From the NCBI GenBank assembly GCA_014529385.2, contig CM043949.1, forward strand, positions 143,169,858-143,233,857: DNA of 64,000 nucleotides. Direction: 5' to 3'. Of this stretch, positions 40,910 to 50,344 are shown piece by piece. The stretch is from Adiantum capillus-veneris (lineage: Eukaryota > Streptophyta > Polypodiopsida > Polypodiales > Pteridaceae). The first letter of the stretch is position 1, and each line of letters opens with the position of its first letter. The position numbers were made by a program, and so were the translations under genes. The notes under the pieces are model-generated. The model searched no databases. It saw only the letters and a list, made by a program, of their open reading frames with translations, and was not told where the DNA came from.

Positions 40910-43373
40910 CAAGCATAGGTGATTGCATCTGGAGAGATTCCATCTCTTTGCATTAGGTGAAAACAGCCCACATTTGTCCTTATTGAGCATATCCCGCAAT
41001 CAGTGTGTCCGAAGGAACAACATTCCGAACATGAAGCTCGTAAAGCACTTTTCTGAGTCATCTTAAGTATCATGGCATACATGTCCACCAAGCAACAACC
41101 TTTGACTAAAAATATCATCATGGATTCCTTGCATCTTGGCTAATGCCGCATAATTTTTAGATGCTAGTGTACGTAAGTGATTGCATCTGGAGAGATGCCA
41201 TCTCTTTGCATCTGTTGAAAATAGCCTGGAGCTTCCTGGCCCTGTCCTGTTGGGCATATCTCGCAATCAATACACTCCAAGAGACGACATTTTGAACAAG
41301 AAGCTCCTCAAGCATGTTTTCTTTCTGAGGTAGACCACATTTGCCAGACATGTCGACCAGTCGACCAAGTTAGTGTCAAGCACGAAAGCCTAGGTGATTG
41401 CATCTCGAGAGATGCCCTCTCTAAGGCATGTCGCACTATGCAAGACGCTGATTGTGCAGGATTTGCCCAACAAGGGCCGACAAGCATAGGTGATTGCATC
41501 AGGAGAGATGCCATCTCTTTGCATTAGGTGAAAACAGCCCAAAGTTGTCCATATTGAGCATATCCCGCAATCAGTGTGTCTGAAGCAACAACATTCCGGA
41601 CACGAAGCTCGTAAAGCACTTTTTTGAGTCATCTTAAGTATCATGGCATACATGTCCACCAAGCAACAACCTTTGGCTAAAAATATCATCGTGGATTCCT
41701 TGCATCTTGGGTAATGCTGCATGATTTTTAGATGCTAGTGTACGTGAGTGATTGCATCTGGAGAGATGCCATCTCTTTGCATCTGCTGAAAATAGCCTGG
41801 GCTTCCTGGCCCTGTCCTGTTGGGCATATCTCGCAATCAATACACTCCAAGAGACGACATTTCGAACAAGAAGCTCCTTAAACATGTTTTCTTTTTGAGG
41901 TAGACCACATTTACCAGACATGTCGACCAGTCGACCAAGTTAGTGTCAAGCACGAAAGCGTAGGTGATTGCATCTCGAGAGATGCCCTCTCTTCTCAGAT
42001 GTTGAAAACAACCCAAAACTTCCTGCCCTGTAAGGCCCTGCCGGCCCTTGTTGGGCAAGATCTGCACAATCAACGTCTTCCATAGTGCCACATGCCTTCA
42101 AAATGCAAGCATAGGTGATTGCATCTGGAGAGATGCCATCTATTTGCATAAAGTGAAAACAGCCCACTGTTGTCCTTATCGAGCATATCCCACAATCAGT
42201 GTGTTCGAAGGAACAACATTCCGAACATGAAGCTCATCAAGCACTTTTCTGAGTCATCTTAAGTATTTGGCATACATGTCCAGCAAGCAACAACTTTTGA
42301 CTAAAAATATCATCATGGATTCCTTGCATCTTGGGTAATGCCTCATGATTTTTAGATGCTAGTGTACGTAAGTGATTGCATCTGGAGAGATTCCATCTCT
42401 TTGCATCTGTTGAAAATAGCCTGGAGCTTCCTGGCCCTGTCCTGTTGGGCATATCTCGCAATCATAACACTCCAAGAGACGACATTTTGAACAAGAAGCT
42501 CCTCAAGCATGTTTTCTTTCTGAGGTAGACCACATTTGCCAGACATGTCGACCAGTCGACCAAGTTAGTGTCAAGCACGAAAGCCTAGGTGATTGCATCT
42601 CGAGAGATGCCCTCTCTAAGGCATGTCGCACTATGCAAGATGCTGATTGTGCAGGATTTGCCCAACAAGGGCCGGCAAGCATAGGTGATTGCATTAGGAG
42701 AGATGCCATCTCTTTGCATTAGGTGAAAACAGCCCACAGTTGTCCATATTGAGCATATCCCGCAATCACTGTGTTTGAAGCAACAACATTCCGGACATGA
42801 AGCTCGTAAAGCACTTTTTTGAGTCATCTTAAGTATCATGTCATACATGTCCACCAAGCAACAACCTTTGGCTAAAAATATCATCGTGGATTCCTTGCAT
42901 CTTGGGTAATGCTGCATGATTTTTAGATGCTAGTGTACGTGAGTGATTGCATCTGGAGAGATGCCATCTCTTTGCATCTGCTGAAAATAGCCTGGAGCTT
43001 CCTGGCCCTGTCCTGTTGGGCATATCTCGCAATCAATACACTCCAAGAGACGACATTTCGAACAAGAAGCTCCTTAAACATGTTTTCTTTCTGAGGCAGA
43101 CCACATTTACCAGACATGTCGACCAGTCGACCAAGTTAGTGTCAAGCACGAAAGCGTAGGTGATTGCATCTCGAGAGATGCCCTCTCTTCTCAGATGTTG
43201 AAAACAACCCAAAACTTCCTGCCCTGTAAGGCCCTGTTGTGCAAATCCTACAAATCAGCATGTTGCATAGTGCCACATGCCCTCAAAATGCAAGCATAGG
43301 TGATGGCATGTGGAGAGATGCCATCTCTTTGCATTGGCCATGCGGAGCTATGATACGTGCGAGGTGGTCGGTG

Positions 43374-43668
43374 ATGAGAGGAATGGCGCACTGGTGAATT
43401 GTTGAGGGAGGCCCATGCTTGCTCACAGATGTGTGGACCTTCAGAACGGCGCAAGAAAACGAAAAGCCACGTGCCACATGATGAGAGGGATGGCGCACTG
43501 GTGAATTGTTGAGGGAGGCCTGTGTGGACCTTCAGAACGACGCAAGAAAAGCAACGTTCTGGTGATGAGAGGAATGGCGCACTGCACGTGATGAGAGGGA
43601 TGGCGCACTGGTGAATTGTTAAGGGAGGCCTGTGTGGACCTTCAGAACGGCGCAAGAAAAGCAACGTT
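43374..43668. repeat. ~110-bp minisatellite, three to four partial copies
   Basis: Copies begin GATGAGAGGRATGGCGCACTG at 43374, 43479, 43563 (short) and 43590. Most continue GTGAATTGTTGAGGGAGGCC, then GTGTGGACCTTCAGAACG and CGCAAGAAAA. Located directly after the PPR array. Confidence 0.9.
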
Positions 43669-43743
43669 CAGAACTAAAAGCCACGTGGACGAACGAGAGG
43701 GCAGAATTGAGTTTTTGGGTCCTACACTAACGTAGTAAACATG
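43669..43743. repeat. 75-bp direct repeat, left copy
   Basis: CAGAACTAAAAGCCACGTGG to CTAACGTAGTAAACATG. It is repeated at 44338-44412 with one visible mismatch (ACACT versus ACGCT). Contains CACGTG. Confidence 0.95.
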
Positions 43744-43881
43744 TATACCATTTTAGTAATAATTAAAACGTTTCAAGCGCGTCGAATGTGGTCGGAGGCA
43801 GGAGAACAAACAGGAGAAGAATGAGCGCTATGGAGGGCGTTCATTTACATGTGAGGATCGGAAGCTAGCAACGTGTACAGG

Positions 43882-43977
<96 letters not shown>

Positions 43978-44337
43978 ACGCATGCATGCATATAAGATGG
44001 ACTCTTTGCGATTGCAGGCTAAGAGGAAGCAGGGTTCGGCATGCGTTGGGGATCAGGTACTGCGTAGGTCCAGTCACCCACTTGGACGTTGATTAGCAGA
44101 CACCATGAATCATGAGCGCACAAATTTGAGTGCAGCACAACAGCGCTGGCGGCACAAGTGGAATCTAACGTTGTTGGCGACCCTGCTTATGAGAATACGG
44201 AGTCCGATATCACGCAGTCCTTCCAAATATTGAAGGACCCTCTCATGGACGGATATGAGCACACAACTATGAGTGTTACAATGCTAGCTGCCGCCGACGT
44301 CCTGCATGGTCAGACTAACGCTAGTGATCCTCTTTAT
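43744..44337. other. 594-bp segment between the 75-bp repeats
   Basis: Contains a long (GA)n tract (43888-43973) and a small plus frame (44158-44346) with no known domain. It has no TG...CA ends and no clear inverted ends, so I cannot call it a transposon. A segmental duplication or a replaced promoter fragment are alternatives. Confidence 0.5.
43888..43973. repeat. (GA)n microsatellite, ~43 units
   Basis: An uninterrupted GA run within the segment flanked by the 75-bp direct repeats. Confidence 0.95.
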
Positions 44338-44412
44338 CAGAACTAAAAGCCACGTGGACGAACGAGAGGGCAGAATTGAGTTTTTGGGTCCTACGCTAAC
44401 GTAGTAAACATG
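44338..44412. repeat. 75-bp direct repeat, right copy
   Basis: Matches 43669-43743 with one visible mismatch. Lies 275 bp upstream of the start codon of the candidate host gene, so it may be in its promoter. Confidence 0.95.
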
Positions 44413-44687
44413 CAACACGCTCCTGCTCCGCTTTCTTTTGTGCGCAGTCTGAACGCTGCCTTAGTCCCCAACATTGGGCTTGGGAGCATTGGCGCGACAG
44501 GGAACGGACCAAAGTATTGGTCCAGCTCAGCACCCACACATCAGAATCCGGCCGCCATTCCGGCGTGCCCTAGTTTTTTGGAAGCGATGCACCACTGGTT
44601 TAAATCCTTTGTCCCTCTCTCTCCATCCCTCTCTGCACATCAAGTTAAACCCCAGGGTTTCATGATAGGTAGGCAGTCAAAGCAGCG

Positions 44688-45161
44688 ATGGCAAGCCTCA
44701 GGCGAGTGAGTAAGCTATTAAGGGCGCAAGCCCTGGTTGCAAATGCGCCTTCTGCTTCCAGTAGCAGAGCAGCGCTTTTCCGCGTGCGATGCTTCTGTCA
44801 AATGACGTCGCCAAATGCATCCACCATCAGCAACAACCGCATTATACTGGAAAGCGGAGCAGAGATTGGAGGCGTGGAGGAGATGGACTCACCATCGAGC
44901 CCTGCTAATGTTCTGCAGCCTCAAGCTCGCCCAGCCATTGCCAACCCAAGACTCAATCGGAGCTCCCAAAACTTCAAGATTGTTGAAGAGAGTGCCCTCG
45001 GCCATAACAGATTGTTGTTACGTCCTTCGCATCTTCGGAAAGGAGACCAGTCCATACCCATGAAGGCATTTTACATATCTAGGAGGTGCGAGTTGTCAAT
45101 CCCGTTTCCAGTGCTTTATGCATCATTTCTAGGGTCAGTACGTTTGGGAAAAGTGTATTAA
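44688..45161 (+). CDS. First exon of a predicted organelle-targeted protein, possibly RMND1/DUF155-like
   Basis: The ATG at 44688 has a good plant context (GCAGCGATGGCA). The protein starts MASLRRVSKLLRAQALVANA and continues Ser/Ala/Arg-rich with few acidic residues to about residue 40, a typical mitochondrial presequence. Residues 40-110 are hydrophilic and likely disordered. Near residue 125 comes DQSIPMKAFYISRR, which resembles the IP-V/I-KAYF-L-S sequence opening the DUF155 domain of plant RMND1-like (RETARDED ROOT GROWTH) mitochondrial proteins. An AG/GTGCGAG splice-donor-like site follows directly (about 45087), so the coding exon probably ends there rather than at the stop at 45161. 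Later exons are not visible in the window, so the gene is either very long-introned or truncated. Family assignment is tentative. Confidence 0.5.
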   Translation: MASLRRVSKLLRAQALVANAPSASSSRAALFRVRCFCQMTSPNASTISNNRIILESGAEIGGVEEMDSPSSPANVLQPQARPAIANPRLNRSSQNFKIVEESALGHNRLLLRPSHLRKGDQSIPMKAFYISRRCELSIPFPVLYASFLGSVRLGKVY

Positions 45162-45624
45162 TCAGTGATCGACCTTAACGTTTTTACGGGTGGAACTCCC
45201 TTATTACATCATCATATCCCTTGGGAACCTTTGTGCAGACTTTAGACACTTGTCACACTGGGGCATCCGGATGGTGCTCCAGCCAAGGATATGTTTCTGT
45301 CTGTGACGCATAGGTTGTTGCCAATGTGTCTTTTGTTGCCTAGATACCTGGTAGTGAATTGCTAACCTTGTAAGCTAGTTGACACATTCACACTTTTGAT
45401 TTGGAAGAGCTCAAATACCATGCTTGTATATGCTTGATTGTGAAGGCGTGTGTAATAGTAATGTATGCATGTTATAACTCATGGAGAAGGATGATATGCC
45501 TCTTTTGGTGTTCGTTTTGACCATAGGGACATGGGCCGGGGGAGGGGGTAGAGTCTTCGTCGAGGGCATGATGATTAGATTGATCCAGAATAGCCGGCGG
45601 TTGGGGGGTGTAAAAAATAAGGGT
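45162..45624. other. Sequence after the candidate exon, possible intron
   Basis: No further exon of the upstream candidate gene is recognisable. No long open frame. Confidence 0.35.
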
Positions 45625-45765
45625 GGAGCTTGAGAGAGGGATGGAGCTTGAGGCTTGACTCTTGAGCCTTGAGAGAGGGATGGAGGGATGGAGCTTGAGA
45701 GCTTGTGGCTTCAAGCTTGAGAGAGAGGGTGAGAGTGGCTTCAAGCTTGAGAGTGAGGGGTGGCT
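45625..45765. repeat. GCTTGAG-type minisatellite
   Basis: Irregular repetition of GAGCTTGAGAGAGGGATGG and GGCTTCAAGCTTGAGAG units. Imperfect, with no fixed period. Confidence 0.75.
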
Positions 45766-45782
45766 TTTAAAGAAAAACGGAA

Positions 45783-45806
45783 CCCCCCCCCCCCCCCCCC
45801 CCCCCC
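45783..45806. repeat. Poly-C run, 24 bases
   Basis: An uninterrupted C homopolymer. Homopolymers of this length are difficult to sequence, so the length may be inexact. Confidence 0.9.
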
Positions 45807-46079
45807 TTTGTGAGTCTTGAAAGTTGAGAGGCTTGAAACCATACTCAAATGGCCACCTCTTTCACTCTCTCTCGCGAAAAGGCTCCAAATTCAAAGTTTA
45901 AAATAATTGTTTTTTTAAAATTTTGCAGCCTGTTCTACCTGCCCATTTTGGCTGTTCCATTGTTATGTTCCAGTTTTAAAACGTTTTGACGTTCCCGCCA
46001 CCGTTTCGGCGCCCTTACCTGGCTGGAACACCATTTCAATACGGTTAGGGCCCGTTCCGCCCGTTCCTTGTTACTTTGC
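45807..46079. other. Unassigned sequence
   Basis: No gene. It contains GC-rich short motifs (CCGTTCCGCCCGTTCC) of unknown meaning. Confidence 0.3.
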
Positions 46080-46519
46080 AGTCGTCTTTTCGAGCTCGCT
46101 TGATGTCGAGATTGGTAATGAGGCCTCGGCCTATGCTCAGAGATTCCGGGAACGGGATCGAAAACGGTTTGTAGAGCTTTTACGCTCTAGGAATAGACGA
46201 AACCAAAATCAAGAGCTCGTCTCTCGGGAAACTCCCGCACGGGAAAGAAATTGACCGAAACAGAATCGAGAGTTCGTCTCTCAGAAAACTCTTGCACGAG
46301 AAAGAAATTGACCATCGGGTCGGAAGATCTAGAACGGAGGGGTCACTCCGGTTCTTGTGCTTGTAAAAAGATTCTCCCTAATAAAGATTCTCTTTAAGGG
46401 GGGGGATTAGCCCATCTTTTGGTCCCAAATATTGTGTCGAGCTTCTCCCCCGACTCTTTTAGCTGAAAGTTTATTTATTTTCAGCTTGTTGATTATTAAT
46501 GTGCGCTCATGTTGTGACA
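46080..46519 (+). repeat. LTR fragment, family V, plus orientation
   Basis: The right part (ACGGAGGGGTCACTCCGGTTC, then GATTCTCCCTAATAAAG, ATTGTGTCGAGCTTCTCCC, and the end GTTGTGACA) matches the reverse complement of the LTR at 47427 onward and, more loosely, 58598-59084. It contains two near-repeats of AAACTCYYGCACGRGAAAGA. The left boundary is uncertain. Confidence 0.65.
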
Positions 46520-46757
46520 GTCTCTTGCAGTCTTCCGGGTGAAGGTGCAAAGCGTGAGTATCGGCCTTGTACTGAGTTCAAGCAATATAAAGAAATACCG
46601 AAAGGCGCGCCAAGGTTTGGGGCCAGTGCTCTCTCGGGGTGGAACTCCGCCACTCCCTGTCTCGTGTGTCGTGCACTCTCTCTTTCAGTTTAGTGTTATT
46701 TGAAGTGCTAAAAATGTTCAGTATTTTCTTTTCCGTTGGCACGTGGTGTCCGTCCTT
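46520..46757 (+). repeat. 3' part of a family Y LTR
   Basis: From GAAGGTGCAAAGCGTGAGTA through CAATATAAAGAAATACCGAA to GGCACGTGGTGTCCGTCC it matches the ends of the LTRs at 54073-54714 and 57550-58189. The left side is cut off by the family V LTR. Confidence 0.75.
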
Positions 46758-46860
46758 GTTACAAGATACACCTTTATGCTCTTTCGAAGCGGTGGTCGAA
46801 GGCCTACTTCAAATTTCCGCATCTTTTCCTTGTCGGAAATCTTCATGAAAGGCGTAATTT

Positions 46861-47347
46861 TCAGAAGAACCGACCAATACTTGTCAACATAGGCTGTGAC
46901 TTTGTCACGTTCCTTCTGGACGAGCCAGTCCCATTCCTTCCGAATGTCCTCCTCGAAGTTAGACAGAAGAAATTGTTTATAAAATTCAGTTTTGAATCTT
47001 GGCTAACCATCAATTGCTTGCCGTCTCCTTGAGATACATCCCAACATGACACAACTTGGATTTTCGATGAAGTTCCCTTTGGCAAAAGCAACTTCAAACT
47101 CTTTGATGAAAGACAGTGCCTTGGAGATGTCTCTCCGTCCTATGTAACTGTCAAACTTGACATCCTTGTCACTGGATTTGAAAACTTGCATCTTACGGTG
47201 ACGCTTGTGATTGTCTTTCTTGAACTTGGGCTTCTCTATAGTATTTTGTAGGGAGGTAGTTCCAAAACCTTTTGGATAGCCGGCAACTTGAGAAGCTGCT
47301 GCAATTCCGTGAGTTGAACTCAAATTTGCCTTCAACGGGTCTTCCAT
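46861..47347 (-). pseudogene. Gypsy gag N-terminal fragment
   Basis: The minus frames 47003-47347 and 46861-47097 together include MQVFKSSDKDVKFDSYIG and DISKALSFIKEFEVAFAKGN. They are related to the gag at 50345 (KFDTFSSYRDASKALSFI). A primer-binding site (47414-47425) and an LTR follow on the right, in matching orientation. The two frames and the truncation near 46860 show it is a fragment. Confidence 0.7.
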
Positions 47348-47413
47348 GGCTTGTCATAGTTCTTCCCGCTCCTTCTCGGAATTGTCCTCCTTTGCACAGA
47401 GAGAGGAATCCGG

Positions 47414-47425
47414 GCTCTGATACCA
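47414..47425 (-). other. Primer-binding site (initiator Met tRNA type)
   Basis: TGGTATCAGAGC on the minus strand, a perfect 12-base match, directly between LTR and gag fragment. Confidence 0.85.
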
Positions 47426-47426
47426 C

Positions 47427-48032
47427 TCTCACAAACGAGAGCGCACACGAAAAATCAACAAGCTGAAAATAAATAAACTTTTAACCAAAAGAGACGAGGG
47501 AGAAGATCGACATAGTATTGGGGATAAGAAGATGTCCCCCTCGAAGAGAAATTTTATTAGGGAGAATCATTTTACAAGCACAAGAACTGGAGAGACCCCT
47601 CTGTTCTAAATCTCAGAGTGGATGGTCAATTTCTTCCCTTGCGAGAAATTTCGGGAGATGGGCTCCCAATTTCGCTTCCGTCTGCACGTGGAGCGTGAAG
47701 CTCCACAAACATATTCTTGTTTCCCTTGAGCGTAGGCCGAGGCCTCTTTGCTCCTTCTCCGTGACGGAGTACCTGCACAAGCACAAACACGAAACAACTT
47801 GTAGAGCGTATTCACAATCGGTACTTGTCGCTCCAAGTGCGGAAAAGCGACCTTCGCACATTGGCTTCGCTTGTTTCCTTGCAGATTCCCGCCGGCAGAT
47901 CCTCCAAGAGCTAGCATTGGTGCAACTGTGTGACTGAGAGAGAGAGGGCTTGCTGAATTTATAGGCACTTGGGACTGACAAGAATAGCCGGTGCGGTGCC
48001 GACCAAATTGGTTGTAGAGGTAGTGTCACAAA
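47427..48032 (-). repeat. 5' LTR, family V, minus orientation
   Basis: On the minus strand it ends in CGTTTGTGAGA next to the primer-binding site. The part near 47430-47600 matches the reverse complement of 46350-46519 (TTTATTTATTTTCAGCTTGT, ATTCTCCCTAATAAAATT). The outer boundary near 48032 is a guess from a TGTGACA. Confidence 0.6.
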
Positions 48033-48039
48033 TTGGTGA

Positions 48040-48380
48040 CGTGGTTGTTGATTGCACAGAACACACACAACACATCCGCTTGGTCTTTCGGAAATTAAGG
48101 GCCAACTGATGATGTGGCCTGCTGTACGCATGTCCGGATTTTGCGGCGCATTCAACGGGATGCTGACGTGGCAATTGCTTACGGAAAAGCCATGCTTTTA
48201 TCTACGCAAGGGCCGAAGTCTTTCTACACAGAAGGTTTTTGGGAACAGATTGATACAAAAAGAAATACCGAAAGGGGCCCCAGCCTTTGGGGCCAATATC
48301 TCTAGGCACTGAACTCTACCGGGCCAGTGTCGAATCAATTGTGAACTGTGAACTGTTTTAAAGTGTATTCTTGTGGTGTC
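48040..48380 (+). repeat. Probable 5' LTR end of a Gypsy element (related to family Y)
   Basis: The stretch AAAAAGAAATACCGAAAGGG then GCCTTTGGGGCCAATATCTC matches family Y LTRs, and a primer-binding site follows the end. The left boundary is not clear. Confidence 0.6.
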
Positions 48381-48381
48381 G

Positions 48382-48393
48382 CGGTATCAGAGC
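48382..48393 (+). other. Primer-binding site of the 48-kb Gypsy element
   Basis: CGGTATCAGAGC, the initiator-Met type site with its first T changed to C. Confidence 0.75.
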
Positions 48394-48450
48394 ACGACCG
48401 ATTTCTCTTCTACCGGGAAATCCGATCCCTTTTACGTGGCACTTGCACTT

Positions 48451-49172
48451 ATGGCTTCATACAGAGATCAATCGACTTCCTCTGCATCTGGAGATGCGGG
48501 AAGAGATCACAATGAAGATTCACGCGAGTACGGCCCGCCTCGGCCTACTCAGGCGGAGATCGAAGAGATGGAGCGTTGACGATCGATCGGCGATGCAACA
48601 AAGATGATGCTAAATTTTGCGAAGGACCCGAAATTTGCAAAATTTATGAGCGAGACCTCCTTCGACGAGGTGCATGCACAGTGGCGGCAGACCACAAAAC
48701 CACCCCTCAAACTGGCACTAAAGAAACCTCCTACTCCAAGGATGTACACAGAGCGAGAATTAGAAGAGGTGGTTGATGCTCAAATTGCTCAGCTTTTTGA
48801 CGCGCAAAACAAAGTAGAAAAGCACGACAAAAAGCAGAAGAAAGGAATTGACTTCCCGAGTTATTTGGGTCGTCAGTCTACATTTGCGTCTGGCAAGAAA
48901 ATAGAAGAAGCGTGTTCGATTTGAAGGAGTACCTACTTCTTCTTCTTCTTCTTCTTCTTCTGACAGTTCTTCTACCACCTTTGACTCGAGCAAAGAAGAT
49001 AGAAAAGGCAAAAAGCAAGCAAAAAGCAAAGCTTTGGAAAGAGCAAGAAAAAGGCAAAGAAGCCTAAATCTCACCCCGTGGTTGACAGTTCTACAGAGGA
49101 CTTGTATTCAGATAGTTCGGACTTTGACGACAACAGCTTTTATGCAAAGAAGAAGAATTTTTATAAAGCTAA
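48451..49172 (+). pseudogene. Gypsy gag, first part, interrupted by a solo LTR
   Basis: The start MASYRDQSTSSASGDAGRDH leads after a stop at 48579 and a frame change into KFAKFMSETSFDEVHAQWRQ, KPPTPRMYTERELEEVVDAQ, an RRQSTFASG-like basic part, and a Ser run encoded by (TTC)n near 48937-48961. The frame just before 49172 reads KKNFYKAN and resumes on the other side of the inserted LTR. It is a gag N-terminal region with several defects. Confidence 0.75.
49168..49172. repeat. Target site duplication GCTAA (left)
   Basis: GCTAA is repeated exactly at 50345-50349, flanking the solo LTR. Confidence 0.92.
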
Positions 49173-50344
49173 TGTAAGGTGCAACGGAATGAATGTTTGA
49201 ACTTTGCTCAAGATGAGTGCTCCGAAGTGTGCTCAAGGTTCCTTTTTGTTCTTATGGAAGGTAGAGCCTTCCGTTCTTAATGAGAGAGTGCAATGATCAC
49301 AAACAAGTGAAAGGACACTTTGCGTGCAAGTGTATGAGACTGAGAGATAGAGAGAGAAGAGAATACGACAGCGTGAAGTTGTCAAACCCTCCTCCAAGGG
49401 CCCACTCTGTGGTCTACTTATGATTGTACAAATCTCTACAATGCTTGGACTTGCCCACGATGTCAATGACGGCGAGACGGGCTGAAATCTAGAACTGCTA
49501 ATGGTTGAAATCTGCAAATCTTTATCTGCTGAATTCTGACTCTATGTCGGTGACGATGTCGATGACGCCGGTACGACGACAACGCGTTGAAAACGTAGAT
49601 GCTGAAATCTGCGTTTTCCGGGCTGAAACTGTAAACCTTGCGGAAACTGACCGTGCGGCGAGGAATTGCTGCGGGAAGGTGAGATCTGCGAGGTTCGGGA
49701 CTTGATCTGCGGTGTCTAAGCGCTGAAAACTGAAAACGCTGATGCTTCTTGGTGTTCCGTCGCGGTGAATGTGCAAAACGCTGGGGCTGATCTGCAAATC
49801 AAAAATGCTAGGGCTGAAAATGGTTCTGCTGTTGCCGGATGTCCTGCAAATGCAAAACGCTAGGCTTCTTGTTGAGTGTTCTGTCGCCAGGGATTTGCAA
49901 GAGCAAAAACGTTGGCTGATCTGGTCCAAAAACGCTAGGGCTTGGGGTTCTACTGAGAAGTTACCTGTTGAGCGAGTGCTCTTGTTGCCTCTTCTGCCAA
50001 TTAGTGCTAGTTTAGGTTTGCTTATATACAAACTTACTCAATTTGCCCTACCTACTTTCCAACAAAAGTCGCTTAAAAATAATAAGTGAAAAATGTCAAA
50101 AATAGGGAAAATAGGCTAAAATCACTGGAAAATTCCCCTGAAGGATTCTGATGGGAATGCTTATGATCATGCTGTGTTCAACCAAAGGATATGCATCTAC
50201 ACTAAGTGTCTGGACATGCACTGTCTGCGAACAGACTCACAAAAGTGCCAGATCACTTCTAAATCTAGACTGACTGGACTGACTGAACCCTTGTTGTGCT
50301 GTAGCTTGTCCACGGACACATACGGTTGGATGTGTCACGTGACA
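49173..50344 (-). repeat. Solo LTR, family X
   Basis: 1172 bp, on the minus strand starting TGTCACGTGACA and ending TTGCACCTTACA. No primer-binding site, polypurine tract or second LTR adjoins it; gag of the host element lies directly on both sides. Orientation is set by the copy at 59290, which has a primer-binding site. A TATATAAG box is present at 50021-50028. Solo LTRs arise by recombination between the two LTRs of an element. Confidence 0.92.

Larger units (their letters stand above)
37897..43338 (-). pseudogene. Tandem array of degenerate PPR-gene units (nine units)
   Basis: The minus strand contains nine copies of a block that reads MYGKCGLPQKENMLEELLV then RNVVSWSVLIARYAQQD, with, in a shifted frame, YFQQMQRDGISPDAITY. 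These are pentatricopeptide motifs of the plant PLS type (35-36 residues each), normally RNA-binding proteins of mitochondria or plastids. Using the end of the shared TACACTCCAA as a mark, copies lie at 37980, 38549, 39120, 40084, 40709, 41280, 41850, 42476 and 43046. Spacing is about 570 bp, except 625/626 twice and 964 once. No frame exceeds 151 codons. All units share the same frame shift in the AQQDRARKL stretch. It is a dead array, amplified after the gene broke. Confidence 0.88.

Noticed and set aside
37897-43338. CRISPR-like array (regular repeats of constant spacing)
   Set aside because: Units are ~570 bp of coding-type sequence with no short repeat/spacer alternation; the surroundings are clearly eukaryotic.
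45472-45744. Minus frame of 90 codons (Ser/Leu/Pro-rich)
   Set aside because: Arises from the GCTTGAG minisatellite; no support as gene.
47613-48155. Minus-strand frame of 180 codons
   Set aside because: Crosses the LTR border region and overlaps other equally long frames; codon content and position point to LTR sequence.
49522-50031. Minus-strand frame of 169 codons
   Set aside because: Lies wholly inside the family X solo LTR; the related LTR copies do not keep the frame.
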